Positions 25,831-33,668 of a stretch of 33,751 bases of DNA are shown in pieces. The notes under the pieces were generated by a model. That model had not been told where the DNA came from and ran no database searches. It was given only the letters and a program-made list of their open reading frames with translations. Position 1 is the stretch's first letter, and each line of letters starts with the position of its first letter. Made by a program: the position numbers and the translations under genes. The stretch is from the NCBI GenBank assembly GCA_002491165.1, contig DKVK01000102.1:1-33751 (forward strand). Reading direction: 5' to 3'. The DNA is from Porphyromonadaceae bacterium UBA7180 (GTDB lineage: Bacteria; Bacteroidota; Bacteroidia; Bacteroidales; Muribaculaceae).

Positions 25831-26331
25831 TCATTTGATGATGGGGATTTTGTCATCGAGCGGGAGGAAACGGGCGAAGATTTCGCGAGCCTCCTCGTGG
25901 CTCACGCCGTCTTTGATAACAGCGAAGATTGTGTCGGAGCCGGAGATCGTGCCGAGAATTTCCGGAGCACGGCTCATGTCGATGTCGTAAGCCAGACCTG
26001 CGGCATAGCCGTTGCGGGTCTTGATAACGGCGAGGTTACCGGCAAAATCAATGGAGATGAAACCGCTTTGGTAATTAGGGTTGATGGACATCTGACCGGT
26101 GGAGAGGAGTTTATCCTTCAGCGAGTTGATGTCGGGAAGGATGTACATATACGTGCCACGGTCAGTGGGGACCTTGGTGGTCTTAAGCATTTTCAGATCG
26201 CGTGAAAGGGTAGCTTGCGTTACTGAAAATCCTTTTTCGGCTAAGATACCGGCCAGCTCTTCTTGGCTGGAAATACATCTGTTTCTGATTAGGTCTACGA
26301 TAAGTTCGACCCTCTGTTTGCGATTCTTCAT
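25831..26331 (-). CDS. argR: Arginine repressor ArgR
   Basis: 166 residues. The N-terminal winged helix has SQEELAGILAEKGFSVTQAT followed by LSRDLKML, with SR as the DNA-contact core. The C-terminal oligomerisation/arginine-binding domain has GYAAGLAYDIDMS and EILGTISGSDTIFAVIKDG, where the GSD corresponds to the arginine-contacting acidic residue(s). The repressor hexamer binds arginine and represses biosynthetic genes or activates catabolic ones. Unusually, the usual argG/argC/argD neighbours are absent; the next gene downstream is a catalytically dead ArgC-like protein. No consensus promoter was found in the first 700 nt upstream; the nearest full minus-strand -7 box is at 27115-27108. Confidence 0.95.
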   Translation of the reverse strand: MKNRKQRVELIVDLIRNRCISSQEELAGILAEKGFSVTQATLSRDLKMLKTTKVPTDRGTYMYILPDINSLKDKLLSTGQMSINPNYQSGFISIDFAGNLAVIKTRNGYAAGLAYDIDMSRAPEILGTISGSDTIFAVIKDGVSHEEAREIFARFLPLDDKIPIIK

Positions 26332-26990
26332 TATAGATGTTCTTTAATCTTTGTTCGTTAAGAGATGATAATGGATTCAGTTTATAGTCTCGTTCACGTC
26401 TGCCGGATTTGAGGTCCGGCGGGTTCTCGGCTTCCGAGGGAGCCGGGTTTACGACTGTAATAGCCGTGCGGTTGATTGGCATAAAAGCCTGTTGACGGTC
26501 GCGTGGCGACCTTCGTGTGTCGGCTGATTCCGGCCGGCAGACGCGGCTTTGTCAGTCTGAGGTTTCGGCTACTTCCGTCGGCGTTATGTCGGCTTCGTTA
26601 GTCATGGTTTTCGGTTAATCTCCACCGGGAGGATGCCTGGTGATGTTAACCTTGGTATTCGGCTGGCATAGTCGGTTGATGGAGGGCTATGGTAGCCAAG
26701 GTTCACGGTCTGTCGGGCGCTGCCATTCGTCGGTGTCTTCAAGACCGGATGTGTCGTTGCTGCCGGCAGACAGTGGTGCCGATGGGCCGGTAGCGTGAGA
26801 TTTACTCAGCGGATGGGCTGAGGGAGTAACGGCCTTGTGGGTCGCTTTGTCCGCCTCTGGCAATGGTGGAGATGTCAGGCTTTTACACCGTGTCGCTCCG
26901 CCGGACGGAACTCTGTGCTTTTTATTTCTATTGTGTAGGGTTATCTTGTAATTTCAGCGTGAAAACGGCCTCCAAGGATTAATTTGGGTT
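26332..26990. other. GC-rich, hairpin-rich non-coding region upstream of argR
   Basis: About 660 nt without a convincing gene. Stems seen: GCCGGA/TCCGGC (26402-26420); GTCTGCCGG (26398-26406) with distant CCGGCAGAC (26534-26542); GGTCGC/GCGACC (26497-26511); GGTTAA/TTAACC (26613-26651) enclosing ACCGGG/CCTGGT (26624-26641); GGCTGGCATAG with CTATGGTAGCC (26661-26697, 10 of 11 paired); and the palindrome CTGCCGGCAG (26760-26769). In 26641-26880 the plus strand has 89 G against 51 C. Genes coded on the minus strand in this window show the same skew, so a decayed minus-strand gene or a long argR leader is possible. A 17-codon frame MTNEADITPTEVAETSD (minus, start near 26606) is the only short frame with a tidy start and stop. 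Confidence 0.45.
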
Positions 26991-27250
26991 ATGCATCTTG
27001 AAACAAAAAAATATTCACAAATGCTTTGGTTTTAAATTATTTATGGCGTTTGCATTTGTTTCTGTATGCTTCAACTCTATTTTTACGTGTCGGCTGATTT
27101 CACATTGCAAAATTAGCAAATATTATTTATATCTTTACTTAATCAGGCTAATTAGATTTGTTATTTTAACAATATTTAATATTACAGAGAATATTTAGCT
27201 CAAAACTAAAGAAATTTTAGCAAATTAGATGTGATATCTTGTGATTTAGA
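26991..27250. other. AT-rich intergenic segment with candidate promoters
   Basis: This segment is markedly AT-rich compared with its surroundings. It has TAATTTTG on the minus strand (27115 to 27108) pointing at argR, and TAGATTTG on the plus strand (27153-27160). Neither has a clean -33 box, and chance matches are expected in such AT-rich DNA. No ARG-box-like palindrome of the E. coli type was recognised. Confidence 0.4.
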
Positions 27251-27258
27251 TATATTTG
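27251..27258 (+). promoter_or_regulatory. -7 box for a possible small RNA
   Basis: TATATTTG fits TAnnTTTG, about 37 nt before a strong plus-strand terminator. No TTTG is found at the -33 position, which weakens the call. Confidence 0.35.
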
Positions 27259-27261
27259 CGC

Positions 27262-27335
27262 ATCTGTTTGTATGTTTAGTTGCTTATAGCAATATAACCG
27301 CCGACATTCCCGATAGGATGTCGGCGGTTTTCTTG
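27262..27335 (+). ncRNA. Candidate small RNA of about 70-75 nt
   Basis: A plus-strand -7 box lies at 27251-27258. A small hairpin TTGCT-TAT-AGCAA follows (27280-27292), then a strong intrinsic terminator (27296-27334). No plus-strand gene lies upstream that this terminator could serve, and neighbouring genes on both sides are on the minus strand. The exact 5' end is inferred from promoter spacing. Confidence 0.4.
27296..27334 (+). terminator. Strong plus-strand intrinsic terminator
   Basis: A perfect 12-bp stem, AACCGCCGACAT with ATGTCGGCGGTT, and a 10-nt loop, followed by TTTTCTT. On the minus strand the stem is followed by TATATTGC, a poor U tract, so the plus direction is favoured. Confidence 0.75.
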
Positions 27336-27336
27336 C

Positions 27337-27489
27337 TTATTTATGACTTCTGCGTTAAAACAGCTTCCTTAGTCGCAGCCCGCCCTTTCCGCGTGTCTCT
27401 GCTGATTTGGCTGAGACACGCTATTTCAGCTAAGGCTAATTGCGGTGAACTTGCCTTGCCTTGGCAGGGTAAACTGGGGGGCGGAATGA
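27337..27489. other. Non-coding segment with a 9-bp dyad downstream of the S9 peptidase
   Basis: GCGTGTCTC (27391-27399) pairs perfectly with GAGACACGC (27413-27421). CCTTAG and CTAAGG flank this dyad, giving a second, longer-range pairing. The segment lacks a T tract in either direction. It may be the 3' end of the peptidase transcript or a dispersed repeat; no gene is seen. Confidence 0.35.
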
Positions 27490-30024
27490 TTATTTGCCGT
27501 AAAGGTCATTCCACCAGGAGGGGTCGTCCTGAAGGTATTTGGCAAACCATGCCATGATGGTGTTCTGCCAGACGCGGCGTTTGTCCGGGTCGGTGACCAC
27601 GTGGTTGGAGCCGTCTACCTCAATGAACTCCACGTCGCGGCCAAGAATCTTGAGGGCGTTGAAAATCTGGATACTTTCGCCGATGGGCACGTTGGTGTCG
27701 GCGTTGCCGTGGAGCAGCAGCAGCGGCGTGTGTATCTTGTCGGCGTTGAAGAGCGAGCCTTGCTTGGTGAAGAGTTCGGGGTCGCTCCAGGGGTATGACT
27801 GGGCGGCTGCTACAGAGTTGTAGCTGTAACCCCAGTAACCTTCGCCCCAATAGGATGTCACGTCGGAAATACCGGCGTGCGAGACTGCGCAGGCAAAGAT
27901 GTCGGTCAACGTCTGCAGGTACTGCGTCATGAAGCCGCCGTAGCTGGCGCCAAGGCAACCGATTTTCTTTTCATCGACAAATGGATGAGCCTTGACGAAC
28001 GCTTTCACGCCTTCGATGATGTCGTCGGCGGTACGTTTACCCCAGGCGTTGACGTGGCGTGCGGAGAACTCCTGCCCGTAGCCGGTGGTACCCGAAGGGT
28101 TGAGGATGTACACCACATAGTCGCGCGAGGCGAATACATTGGGGTTGTACGGATGGTCTATGCGATGGTTGGAAGGGGAGGTCCCGCCGTAATAATAGAC
28201 TATGAGGGGATATTTGCGGTTGGGGTCGAAGTTCGGGGGCAGCGTTATTTCGCCGTCTATTACGGTGCCGTCGGAGGCTGTGAAGGTCCACGGCTCGGTC
28301 TTGCCCCATTCTATTTTATCGGTCAGCGGTGCCAGGGGATTGTCAATGAGGCGGTTGGTGCCTTTCTTAAGGTCGAGGATGTAAGCGGCGCCGTCCTGGT
28401 CGAGGGTAGAGCCTACATAAGCGAGCGCTTTGTCTTCATGCTGGTTGATGCTGAACGAGCGTACCACGTCTACATTTATATCGAGCTTGTTGAAGCGTGC
28501 CGTCTTGGGATTGTATCGGTAGAGGTTCTGGTAGAAGCCGGCTTCGGCGGTGAAATAGATGCAACCGTCGGCGGCGTTCCATACCGGCGTACCGGTGATG
28601 GCGGGGTCGAAGTCGCGTGTCAGTGAGGTTATCTTGCCGGTCTTCAGGTCGAGAATCGAGGCCTGCGTGTCGAAGTCGTTGGGGATGGGGTGGTCGCCGA
28701 TGTTGAGGTTGCCTTTGTCGAGCATGTTGGGGCCGCCGAGCACGAGGACGCGCTGTCCGTCCGGGGAATATACGGCGCCGGTGATTGCTCCGTCCTCACG
28801 CACGATGGTGTCCGTGGCCAGGGTGGCGAGGTCCATCTGTATGAGGCAATGCGAATAGAAGGGCCACTTCGACGGCGTTTCCTTCGACGCCATGTAGAGG
28901 AGGCGCTTGGAGTCGGGCGAAATGTCGAGCATCGTGTTCTTGCGTGCGCCGTAGGTCAACGTGGTGGTGTTGCCGGTGGCGATGTCCTGTTTCACCAGAT
29001 AGTAGACGTCGCGGTTGCCGGGCTGGCGGTCGTCGGGATTGGTGACGCGTCGCATGATTCCCTCCTCTTTTTTCCCTTCCTGGCGGCGGTAGTAGAGTAT
29101 GGATTTCTCGTCGGGGGTGAAAGTGATGCTTTCGCTCTCCACGTCTCGCAGCAGACATTCCGTCTTCATCGAGGGGAAGGATAGGCGGTAGAGGTTTTGT
29201 CCTTTCTGAGATTTTTTGGTGTAATAGAGGGCGTTGGTTGTGGGGAGCCAAGCCGCCGGGTAGGGGAGGTCGGCTGCCACGGCGGCGCCCGACGATGTGT
29301 CGAATACTGTGGCGGTGTATTGGTAGTCATTGGGACCGAAGTATTCGGCATATCTTGCCAGCACATATTTGCCGTTGGGGGAAATGTCCACAGAGCGAAC
29401 ACGCGTCCCCTCCACGCAGTTGTCTACATAGAAGCGCTGCTTCATGCCCGAGCCGGAGAAGATCTCTATGTTTTCGAAGTCCTTGTCAGGCTCGAAGACG
29501 GCTTTCACCGTGGGTTCGGTCTTTGAATTGGCGTCGGCAAGCACGCGGATGGTTACGGTATAGTCGCGTTCCGGCTCCAGCGACAGGGGGATGCTCTGGG
29601 TGGAAGCCGGTGCGATGGAGTCTTCGGCCGTTGTTTTCTTGGCTTTGCTCTCGCCGTTGACGAGCACTTCGAAGCGGGCGGGGGAGGTCACTTTCAGCGT
29701 GCCTTTGGCGAAGCGGGCGGCGCGCAGGTTGGTCTGGAGCATGTCCAGGTCATACCCTTTGGCCGGTGCCTTGAGTGCCACGAGGCCGGAGTCTTTGGCA
29801 GCGACGGGGGTGGTACGCAGGCGGGTGAAGTCGTCGGTGACGCGGGTATTGAGCAACCCGCCGATTTCAAACTTTTCCCCTTTGTTGTCCACGGAGTCTG
29901 TCATTGCGGGCATCATGACGGGGATTGCGTCGGCCTGCTTGTAGGAGGTGATGATGTGGGGCGCGGCGTAGGCGCAGACGGCGGTGAGGCCGAGCGTTAC
30001 CAGCGGAAATCCGGTTATTTTCAT
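27490..30024 (-). CDS. DPP-IV-like S9 family prolyl peptidase
   Basis: 844 residues. A signal peptide (MKITGFPLVTLGLTAVCAYA) directs export. Residues of about 80-190 are an extra beta-rich domain, 190-600 a beta-propeller-like region with repeated S-P-D/N-G-K-style turns (SPNGKYVLARYAEY, SPDGQRVLVLGG), and 605-844 an alpha/beta-hydrolase domain. The catalytic triad is Ser694 in GASYGGFM, Asp776 in HGNADTNVP and His808 in DGSNHVVTDP. Such periplasmic enzymes trim dipeptides from oligopeptide N-termini, often after proline, and feed peptide uptake. It follows the FKBP-type lipoprotein by 30 nt, probably in a lemA-fkp-peptidase operon. At 844 residues it is longer than many bacterial S9 relatives of 700-750 because of the extra N-terminal domain. 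Confidence 0.92.
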   Translation of the reverse strand: MKITGFPLVTLGLTAVCAYAAPHIITSYKQADAIPVMMPAMTDSVDNKGEKFEIGGLLNTRVTDDFTRLRTTPVAAKDSGLVALKAPAKGYDLDMLQTNLRAARFAKGTLKVTSPARFEVLVNGESKAKKTTAEDSIAPASTQSIPLSLEPERDYTVTIRVLADANSKTEPTVKAVFEPDKDFENIEIFSGSGMKQRFYVDNCVEGTRVRSVDISPNGKYVLARYAEYFGPNDYQYTATVFDTSSGAAVAADLPYPAAWLPTTNALYYTKKSQKGQNLYRLSFPSMKTECLLRDVESESITFTPDEKSILYYRRQEGKKEEGIMRRVTNPDDRQPGNRDVYYLVKQDIATGNTTTLTYGARKNTMLDISPDSKRLLYMASKETPSKWPFYSHCLIQMDLATLATDTIVREDGAITGAVYSPDGQRVLVLGGPNMLDKGNLNIGDHPIPNDFDTQASILDLKTGKITSLTRDFDPAITGTPVWNAADGCIYFTAEAGFYQNLYRYNPKTARFNKLDINVDVVRSFSINQHEDKALAYVGSTLDQDGAAYILDLKKGTNRLIDNPLAPLTDKIEWGKTEPWTFTASDGTVIDGEITLPPNFDPNRKYPLIVYYYGGTSPSNHRIDHPYNPNVFASRDYVVYILNPSGTTGYGQEFSARHVNAWGKRTADDIIEGVKAFVKAHPFVDEKKIGCLGASYGGFMTQYLQTLTDIFACAVSHAGISDVTSYWGEGYWGYSYNSVAAAQSYPWSDPELFTKQGSLFNADKIHTPLLLLHGNADTNVPIGESIQIFNALKILGRDVEFIEVDGSNHVVTDPDKRRVWQNTIMAWFAKYLQDDPSWWNDLYGK

Positions 30025-30054
30025 GGTGTACAGATTGATAATGGGGAGAGTCTG

Positions 30055-30594
30055 TTATTTATAGTAGGAGTCGATTGATTTCATTTTGATGTCGAAGACG
30101 AACACCGAGAACGGCTTGATGTTGCCGTGCAGCACGGCGCCGTATCCGGCCACGGGGGGGATTACGACGGTCACGGAGTCGCCGGGCACCATTTCGGTGA
30201 GCGTTGACCAGAATCCGGTCACCAAAGCGGAGGGGCGGCAGGTGTATGCACTATCCTGTTTAGTATAAGAGGAGTCGAAGATGCTGCCGTCGCAGAGGCG
30301 TCCTTCATATTTCACGGTGACGGTTGAGTTGCTAAGGGGCTTGAGCATTTCGGCGTGCTTGGGGTTGCGCACGTGCCAACGGCGTAGCACGCCGGCTTCC
30401 GGTGCCCATACGGGAGCTTCGTAGTTGTAATAGAGGTTGCCGTCATCGGTGCGCAGGGCTTTCTGCTCGTCGAAGTACTGCTCGTTCTGCTTTTTCCAGT
30501 CGGTGTAGTCCTTGTCTTTGTCGTCCATGTTGCAGGCGGCCGCCGTGCAGAGGAGGATGAGGGAGAGGGGAATTATCGTCTTGTTGATGTTCAT
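30055..30594 (-). CDS. FKBP-type peptidyl-prolyl isomerase lipoprotein
   Basis: 179 residues. The signal peptide ends in a lipobox-like AAAC (Cys21), followed by an acidic/Lys linker (DDKDKDYTDWKK). The FKBP domain occupies about 88-178: VTVKYEGRLCDGSIFDSSY, then MVPGDSVTVVIPPVAGYG and a final FSVFVFDIKMKSI. Most FKBP active-site positions (Tyr in KYEG, FDSS, the AGYG loop and the last Phe strand) are kept, so cis-trans isomerase activity is plausible. It would be a lipid-anchored folding helper in the periplasm. It lies 12 nt after lemA and 30 nt before the prolyl peptidase, a coherent prolyl-peptide context. Confidence 0.88.
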   Translation of the reverse strand: MNINKTIIPLSLILLCTAAACNMDDKDKDYTDWKKQNEQYFDEQKALRTDDGNLYYNYEAPVWAPEAGVLRRWHVRNPKHAEMLKPLSNSTVTVKYEGRLCDGSIFDSSYTKQDSAYTCRPSALVTGFWSTLTEMVPGDSVTVVIPPVAGYGAVLHGNIKPFSVFVFDIKMKSIDSYYK

Positions 30595-30606
30595 TTTGGG
30601 GTAATG

Positions 30607-31197
30607 TTAGAATTTCACCTCGGGTGCTTTTTCGGCGCCGGCTTCGGCCTTGAACTGCGGCATCTCTTCGAATCCGAACCATCCGGCGTAGATGGTGGTG
30701 GGGAATTTCTTTATGGCCACATTATAGTCGCGCACCGCTTCGGTGTAACGTTTGCGTTCGGTGGCGATGCGGTTTTCGGTGCCTTCGAGCTGCGCTTGGA
30801 GCGCCATGAAGTTCTGGTTGGCCTTGAGGTCGGGATAAGCTTCGGTGACGGCCAGGAGTTTGCCCAATGCTGCGGAGAGTTCGCCCTGCGCGTCCTGGAA
30901 TTTCTTCAGCGACGCCTCGTCGAGGTTCTTGGGGTCGATGTTGATCGAGGTAGCCTTTGCGCGGGCTTCGACCACGGCCTGGAGTGTTTCGCTTTCGTGC
31001 GAGGCATATCCTTTCACGGTGTTCACGAGGTTGGGGATGAGGTCGGCGCGGCGCTGGTACACGTTTTCAACCTGAGCCCACTGCTGGTCGGCGTTCTCAC
31101 GTTTCTCCACCAGCGAGTTGTAGTTGCACGAGGTAAGCGACGAGAGGGCCAGCATGGCCACGGCCACCATCACGATGTGTCTGAACATTTTTTTCAT
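30607..31197 (-). CDS. lemA: LemA family protein
   Basis: 196 residues from the ATG at 31197 (MKKMFRHIVMVAVAMLALSS), which gives a signal segment ending in a lipobox (LTSC). A longer in-frame reading would add 15 unrelated residues. The mature protein is the typical LemA helical bundle: NYNSLVEKRENADQQWAQVE, RRADLIPNLVNTVKGYASHE and the C-terminal YNVAIKKFPTTIYAGWFGF. LemA proteins are membrane-associated and their function is poorly defined. The gene is upstream of the FKBP and peptidase genes. A 7-bp hairpin (GCACTGC/GCAGTGC, 31234-31250) lies in its leader. Confidence 0.93.
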   Translation of the reverse strand: MKKMFRHIVMVAVAMLALSSLTSCNYNSLVEKRENADQQWAQVENVYQRRADLIPNLVNTVKGYASHESETLQAVVEARAKATSINIDPKNLDEASLKKFQDAQGELSAALGKLLAVTEAYPDLKANQNFMALQAQLEGTENRIATERKRYTEAVRDYNVAIKKFPTTIYAGWFGFEEMPQFKAEAGAEKAPEVKF

Positions 31198-31281
31198 AAT
31201 TTCATTAAGGAGGGGAGGGATTTTTTGGAAGCTGCACTGCACGGCAGTGCGGGATTGTGTTTTGTAAAAGGTTTTTGTATG

Positions 31282-31306
31282 GCCGGAACCGGGGTGCGGT
31301 TCCGGC
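31282..31306 (-). terminator. Hairpin between glyS and lemA
   Basis: A perfect 9-bp stem, GCCGGAACC with GGTTCCGGC, and a 7-nt loop, about 30-54 nt beyond the glyS stop. No U tract follows on the minus strand, so it may be a weak terminator or a processing or stability element between the two genes. Confidence 0.45.
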
Positions 31307-31335
31307 GGGTATGTGGTGCTTTGCTGTGTCGGGAT

Positions 31336-32886
31336 TTACTCTTCCACGAGTTTGCGGAGGAGGTTGTTGAGGCTTACCTCTTTGGCAAGGATGGTTTCCA
31401 GGTCATCGACTGAGACTCGCTGCTGCTCCATGGAGTCGCGGTGGCGCAAGGTCACGGTGTTGTCTTCGAGCGTCTGGTGGTCGACGGTGACGCAGAAAGG
31501 CGTTCCGATGGCGTCCTGGCGGCGGTAGCGTTTGCCGATTGAGTCTTTCTCTTCATATTGGCAAGTGAAGTCGAAACGCAGGCGGTGCTGTATCTCGCGT
31601 GCCTTTTCGGGGAGGCCGTCTTTCTTGACGAGCGGCAGCACGGCGCACTTTACCGGAGCCAGCGGCGCGGGGAAGTGGAGCACCACGCGGCTTTCGCCGT
31701 TGCCGAGGTCCTGCTTCTCGTAGCAACTGCAAAGCACGCTCAGGAACATGCGGTCAACGCCGATAGATGTCTCCACAACGTAGGGTACATAGCTTTCGCC
31801 CAGCTCCGGGTCGAAGTATTTTATGTTCTTGCCGGAGAATTTCTCGTGCTGCGAGAGGTCGAAGTCGGTGCGGGAGTGGATGCCTTCCACCTCCTTGAAA
31901 CCGAAGGGCATCTTGAACTCGATGTCGGTTGCGGCGTTGGCGTAGTGGGCCAGCTTCTCGTGGTCGTGGAAACGGTATTTGTCGTCGCCGAGGCCGAGGG
32001 CGCGGTGCCAGTTGAGGCGCGTGCGGCGCCAGTAGTCGAAGTATTTCATCTCGGTGCCGGGACGGCAGAAGAACTGCATCTCCATCTGCTCGAACTCACG
32101 CATACGGAATATGAACTGACGGGCCACTATCTCGTTGCGGAACGCCTTGCCGATCTGAGCGATTCCGAACGGGATGCGCATACGACCGGTCTTCTGCACA
32201 TTCAGATAATTGACGAAGATGCCCTGTGCCGTCTCCGGACGGAGATACACATCCATTGCACCGTCGGCGGTGGATCCCATCTCCGTCTTGAACATCAGGT
32301 TGAACTGGCGCACGTCTGTCCAATTCTTGGTGCCTGAAACAGGATCCACTATCTCATAGTCTATGATTATCTGCTTGAGGTCTGCCAGGTCATTGTCGTT
32401 CATGGCTTTGGAGAAACGTTCATACAGCTCGTCGCGCTTCTTCTTGTTCTCAAGCACGCGAGGATTTGTCTGACGGAACATGGCCTCGTCAAATTTATCT
32501 CCGAAACGCTTGGCGGCCTTTGCCACCTCCTTGTCCATCTTCTCCTCGATTTTGGCAATCTCGTCTTCAATGAGGACGTCGGCGCGATAACGCTTCTTGG
32601 AATCCTTGTTGTCGATAAGGGGGTCGTTGAATGCATCCACATGTCCCGAAGCCTTCCAGATCGTCGGGTGCATGAATATTGCCGAGTCAATGCCCACGAT
32701 GTTGTCATGGAGCATCGTCATAGCCTCCCACCAATAACGCTTTATGTTGTTTTTCAGTTCCACGCCGTTCTGCCCGTAGTCATACACGGCAGACATCCCG
32801 TCGTAGATTTCGCTTGACTGGAACACGAACCCGTACTCTTTGGCATGGGCGACTATGGTCTTGAAAACGTCTTCTTGTTTTGCCAT
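31336..32886 (-). CDS. glyS: Glycyl-tRNA synthetase (homodimeric type)
   Basis: 516 residues from the ATG at 32886 (MAKQEDVFKTIVAHAKEYGF). The longer in-frame reading to 32919 adds 11 residues in a region where the leader of the promoter-derived mRNA is expected. Class II motifs: motif 2 AFRNEIVARQFIFRMREFEQ, and motif 3 ETSIGVDRMFLSVL near residue 380. The DYGQNGVELKNNIKRYWWE segment is typical of the eukaryote/archaea-like homodimeric GlyRS rather than the alpha2-beta2 form. It charges tRNA-Gly. It has its own promoter at 32958-32988. Confidence 0.97.
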   Translation of the reverse strand: MAKQEDVFKTIVAHAKEYGFVFQSSEIYDGMSAVYDYGQNGVELKNNIKRYWWEAMTMLHDNIVGIDSAIFMHPTIWKASGHVDAFNDPLIDNKDSKKRYRADVLIEDEIAKIEEKMDKEVAKAAKRFGDKFDEAMFRQTNPRVLENKKKRDELYERFSKAMNDNDLADLKQIIIDYEIVDPVSGTKNWTDVRQFNLMFKTEMGSTADGAMDVYLRPETAQGIFVNYLNVQKTGRMRIPFGIAQIGKAFRNEIVARQFIFRMREFEQMEMQFFCRPGTEMKYFDYWRRTRLNWHRALGLGDDKYRFHDHEKLAHYANAATDIEFKMPFGFKEVEGIHSRTDFDLSQHEKFSGKNIKYFDPELGESYVPYVVETSIGVDRMFLSVLCSCYEKQDLGNGESRVVLHFPAPLAPVKCAVLPLVKKDGLPEKAREIQHRLRFDFTCQYEEKDSIGKRYRRQDAIGTPFCVTVDHQTLEDNTVTLRHRDSMEQQRVSVDDLETILAKEVSLNNLLRKLVEE

Positions 32887-32957
32887 TTCTGTTTTAATGG
32901 TTGAGGCCGACAGCGACATTGTGAGCCGACCGTTATTCCTTATTTCATTTTAACTCG

Positions 32958-32988
32958 CAAATTTAACAATAATTTTCGACATCGCAAC
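32958..32988 (-). promoter_or_regulatory. Promoter of glyS
   Basis: On the minus strand TAAATTTG (32965 to 32958) matches TAnnTTTG, with GTTG (32988 to 32985, three of four matches to TTTG) 19 nt upstream. The leader would be about 65-70 nt. A near-consensus box TAATTTTC (32970-32977) on the other strand could serve the divergent gene at 33064. Confidence 0.6.
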
Positions 32989-33063
32989 GACGCAGCACGC
33001 TTTTGACGTTTTTTTAGAACCTCAAAAGCATCGGGAATGTTTCTAAAACAAAAAGCAAATTCA

Positions 33064-33585
33064 ATGAGCATCAAATCTCGATCAGGCGTATTGCGCCATA
33101 TTACGGTATTAGCCTCGGCCATCGGAATAGGGGCATTAGGAGTAATAGCCCAAAACAGCATGCCGGCTCCCGGCTCGGGAGGTTCGTTCTCCCCCGCGCC
33201 GCCCAACGGAATCGGTTGGAACCCAGGGCCTCCGGCTCCTCCCAACTGGGGCAGTCCCTGGAATCCGGGATGGAACTCATACACCGGCCCTATCATAGTC
33301 AACACTCCACTCGCTTCTCCCGACTGGCAAAACACGGGAGTAACCAATGTAATCGCATGCGGATACGATTCAATGGGGGTATGGCGCACGATACCGCTCA
33401 ACGTGAGCTATACATACAACGGCGTACAATATGACGTAACGGTAATAAACGCATGGGATCCCTGGAGCAGGACATGGGACACCGGAGTAGACGTACAGGC
33501 TGTAAACACAAGCTATCTGCTTCACGGACAGACATTCGATTTCTACGTAGTCCTCTCTACAGGGACTTTCTATTTCAATCTCTGA
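33064..33585 (+). CDS. Small secreted Pro/Gly/Trp-rich protein of unknown function
   Basis: 173 residues from the ATG at 33064 (MSIKSRSGVLRHITVLASAI); an in-frame ATG at 33037 would add nine residues. A signal peptide ends near IAQ. The mature N-terminus is a low-complexity segment of Pro, Gly, Ser, Asn and Trp (PAPGSGGSFSPAPPNG, then PPAPPNWGSPWNPGWN). A beta-rich C-terminal domain (about 75-173) follows, with NVSYTYNGVQYDVTVINAWD and a final YVVLSTGTFYFNL. I recognise no family. It stands alone, divergent from glyS. A surface-exposed or matrix role is guessed from composition only. Confidence 0.7.
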   Translation: MSIKSRSGVLRHITVLASAIGIGALGVIAQNSMPAPGSGGSFSPAPPNGIGWNPGPPAPPNWGSPWNPGWNSYTGPIIVNTPLASPDWQNTGVTNVIACGYDSMGVWRTIPLNVSYTYNGVQYDVTVINAWDPWSRTWDTGVDVQAVNTSYLLHGQTFDFYVVLSTGTFYFNL

Positions 33586-33668
33586 CCATACGGAGCCTTC
33601 CAAGGCAATGAACCAACAGTTGCCGGAAGCGTTGTAGCTTTAGAGTGTGTTTGAATTTTTATTCTGAT

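Noticed and set aside
26183..26482. 99-codon minus-strand frame starting upstream of argR and running into it out of frame
   Set aside because: Half of it overlaps argR in another frame and no family is recognised. It is treated as chance, although its first 50 codons lie in the unexplained region.
26332..26990. Possible RNase P RNA or tmRNA
   Set aside because: Neither the conserved P4 core of RNase P RNA nor the tRNA-like ends and tag frame of tmRNA could be found.
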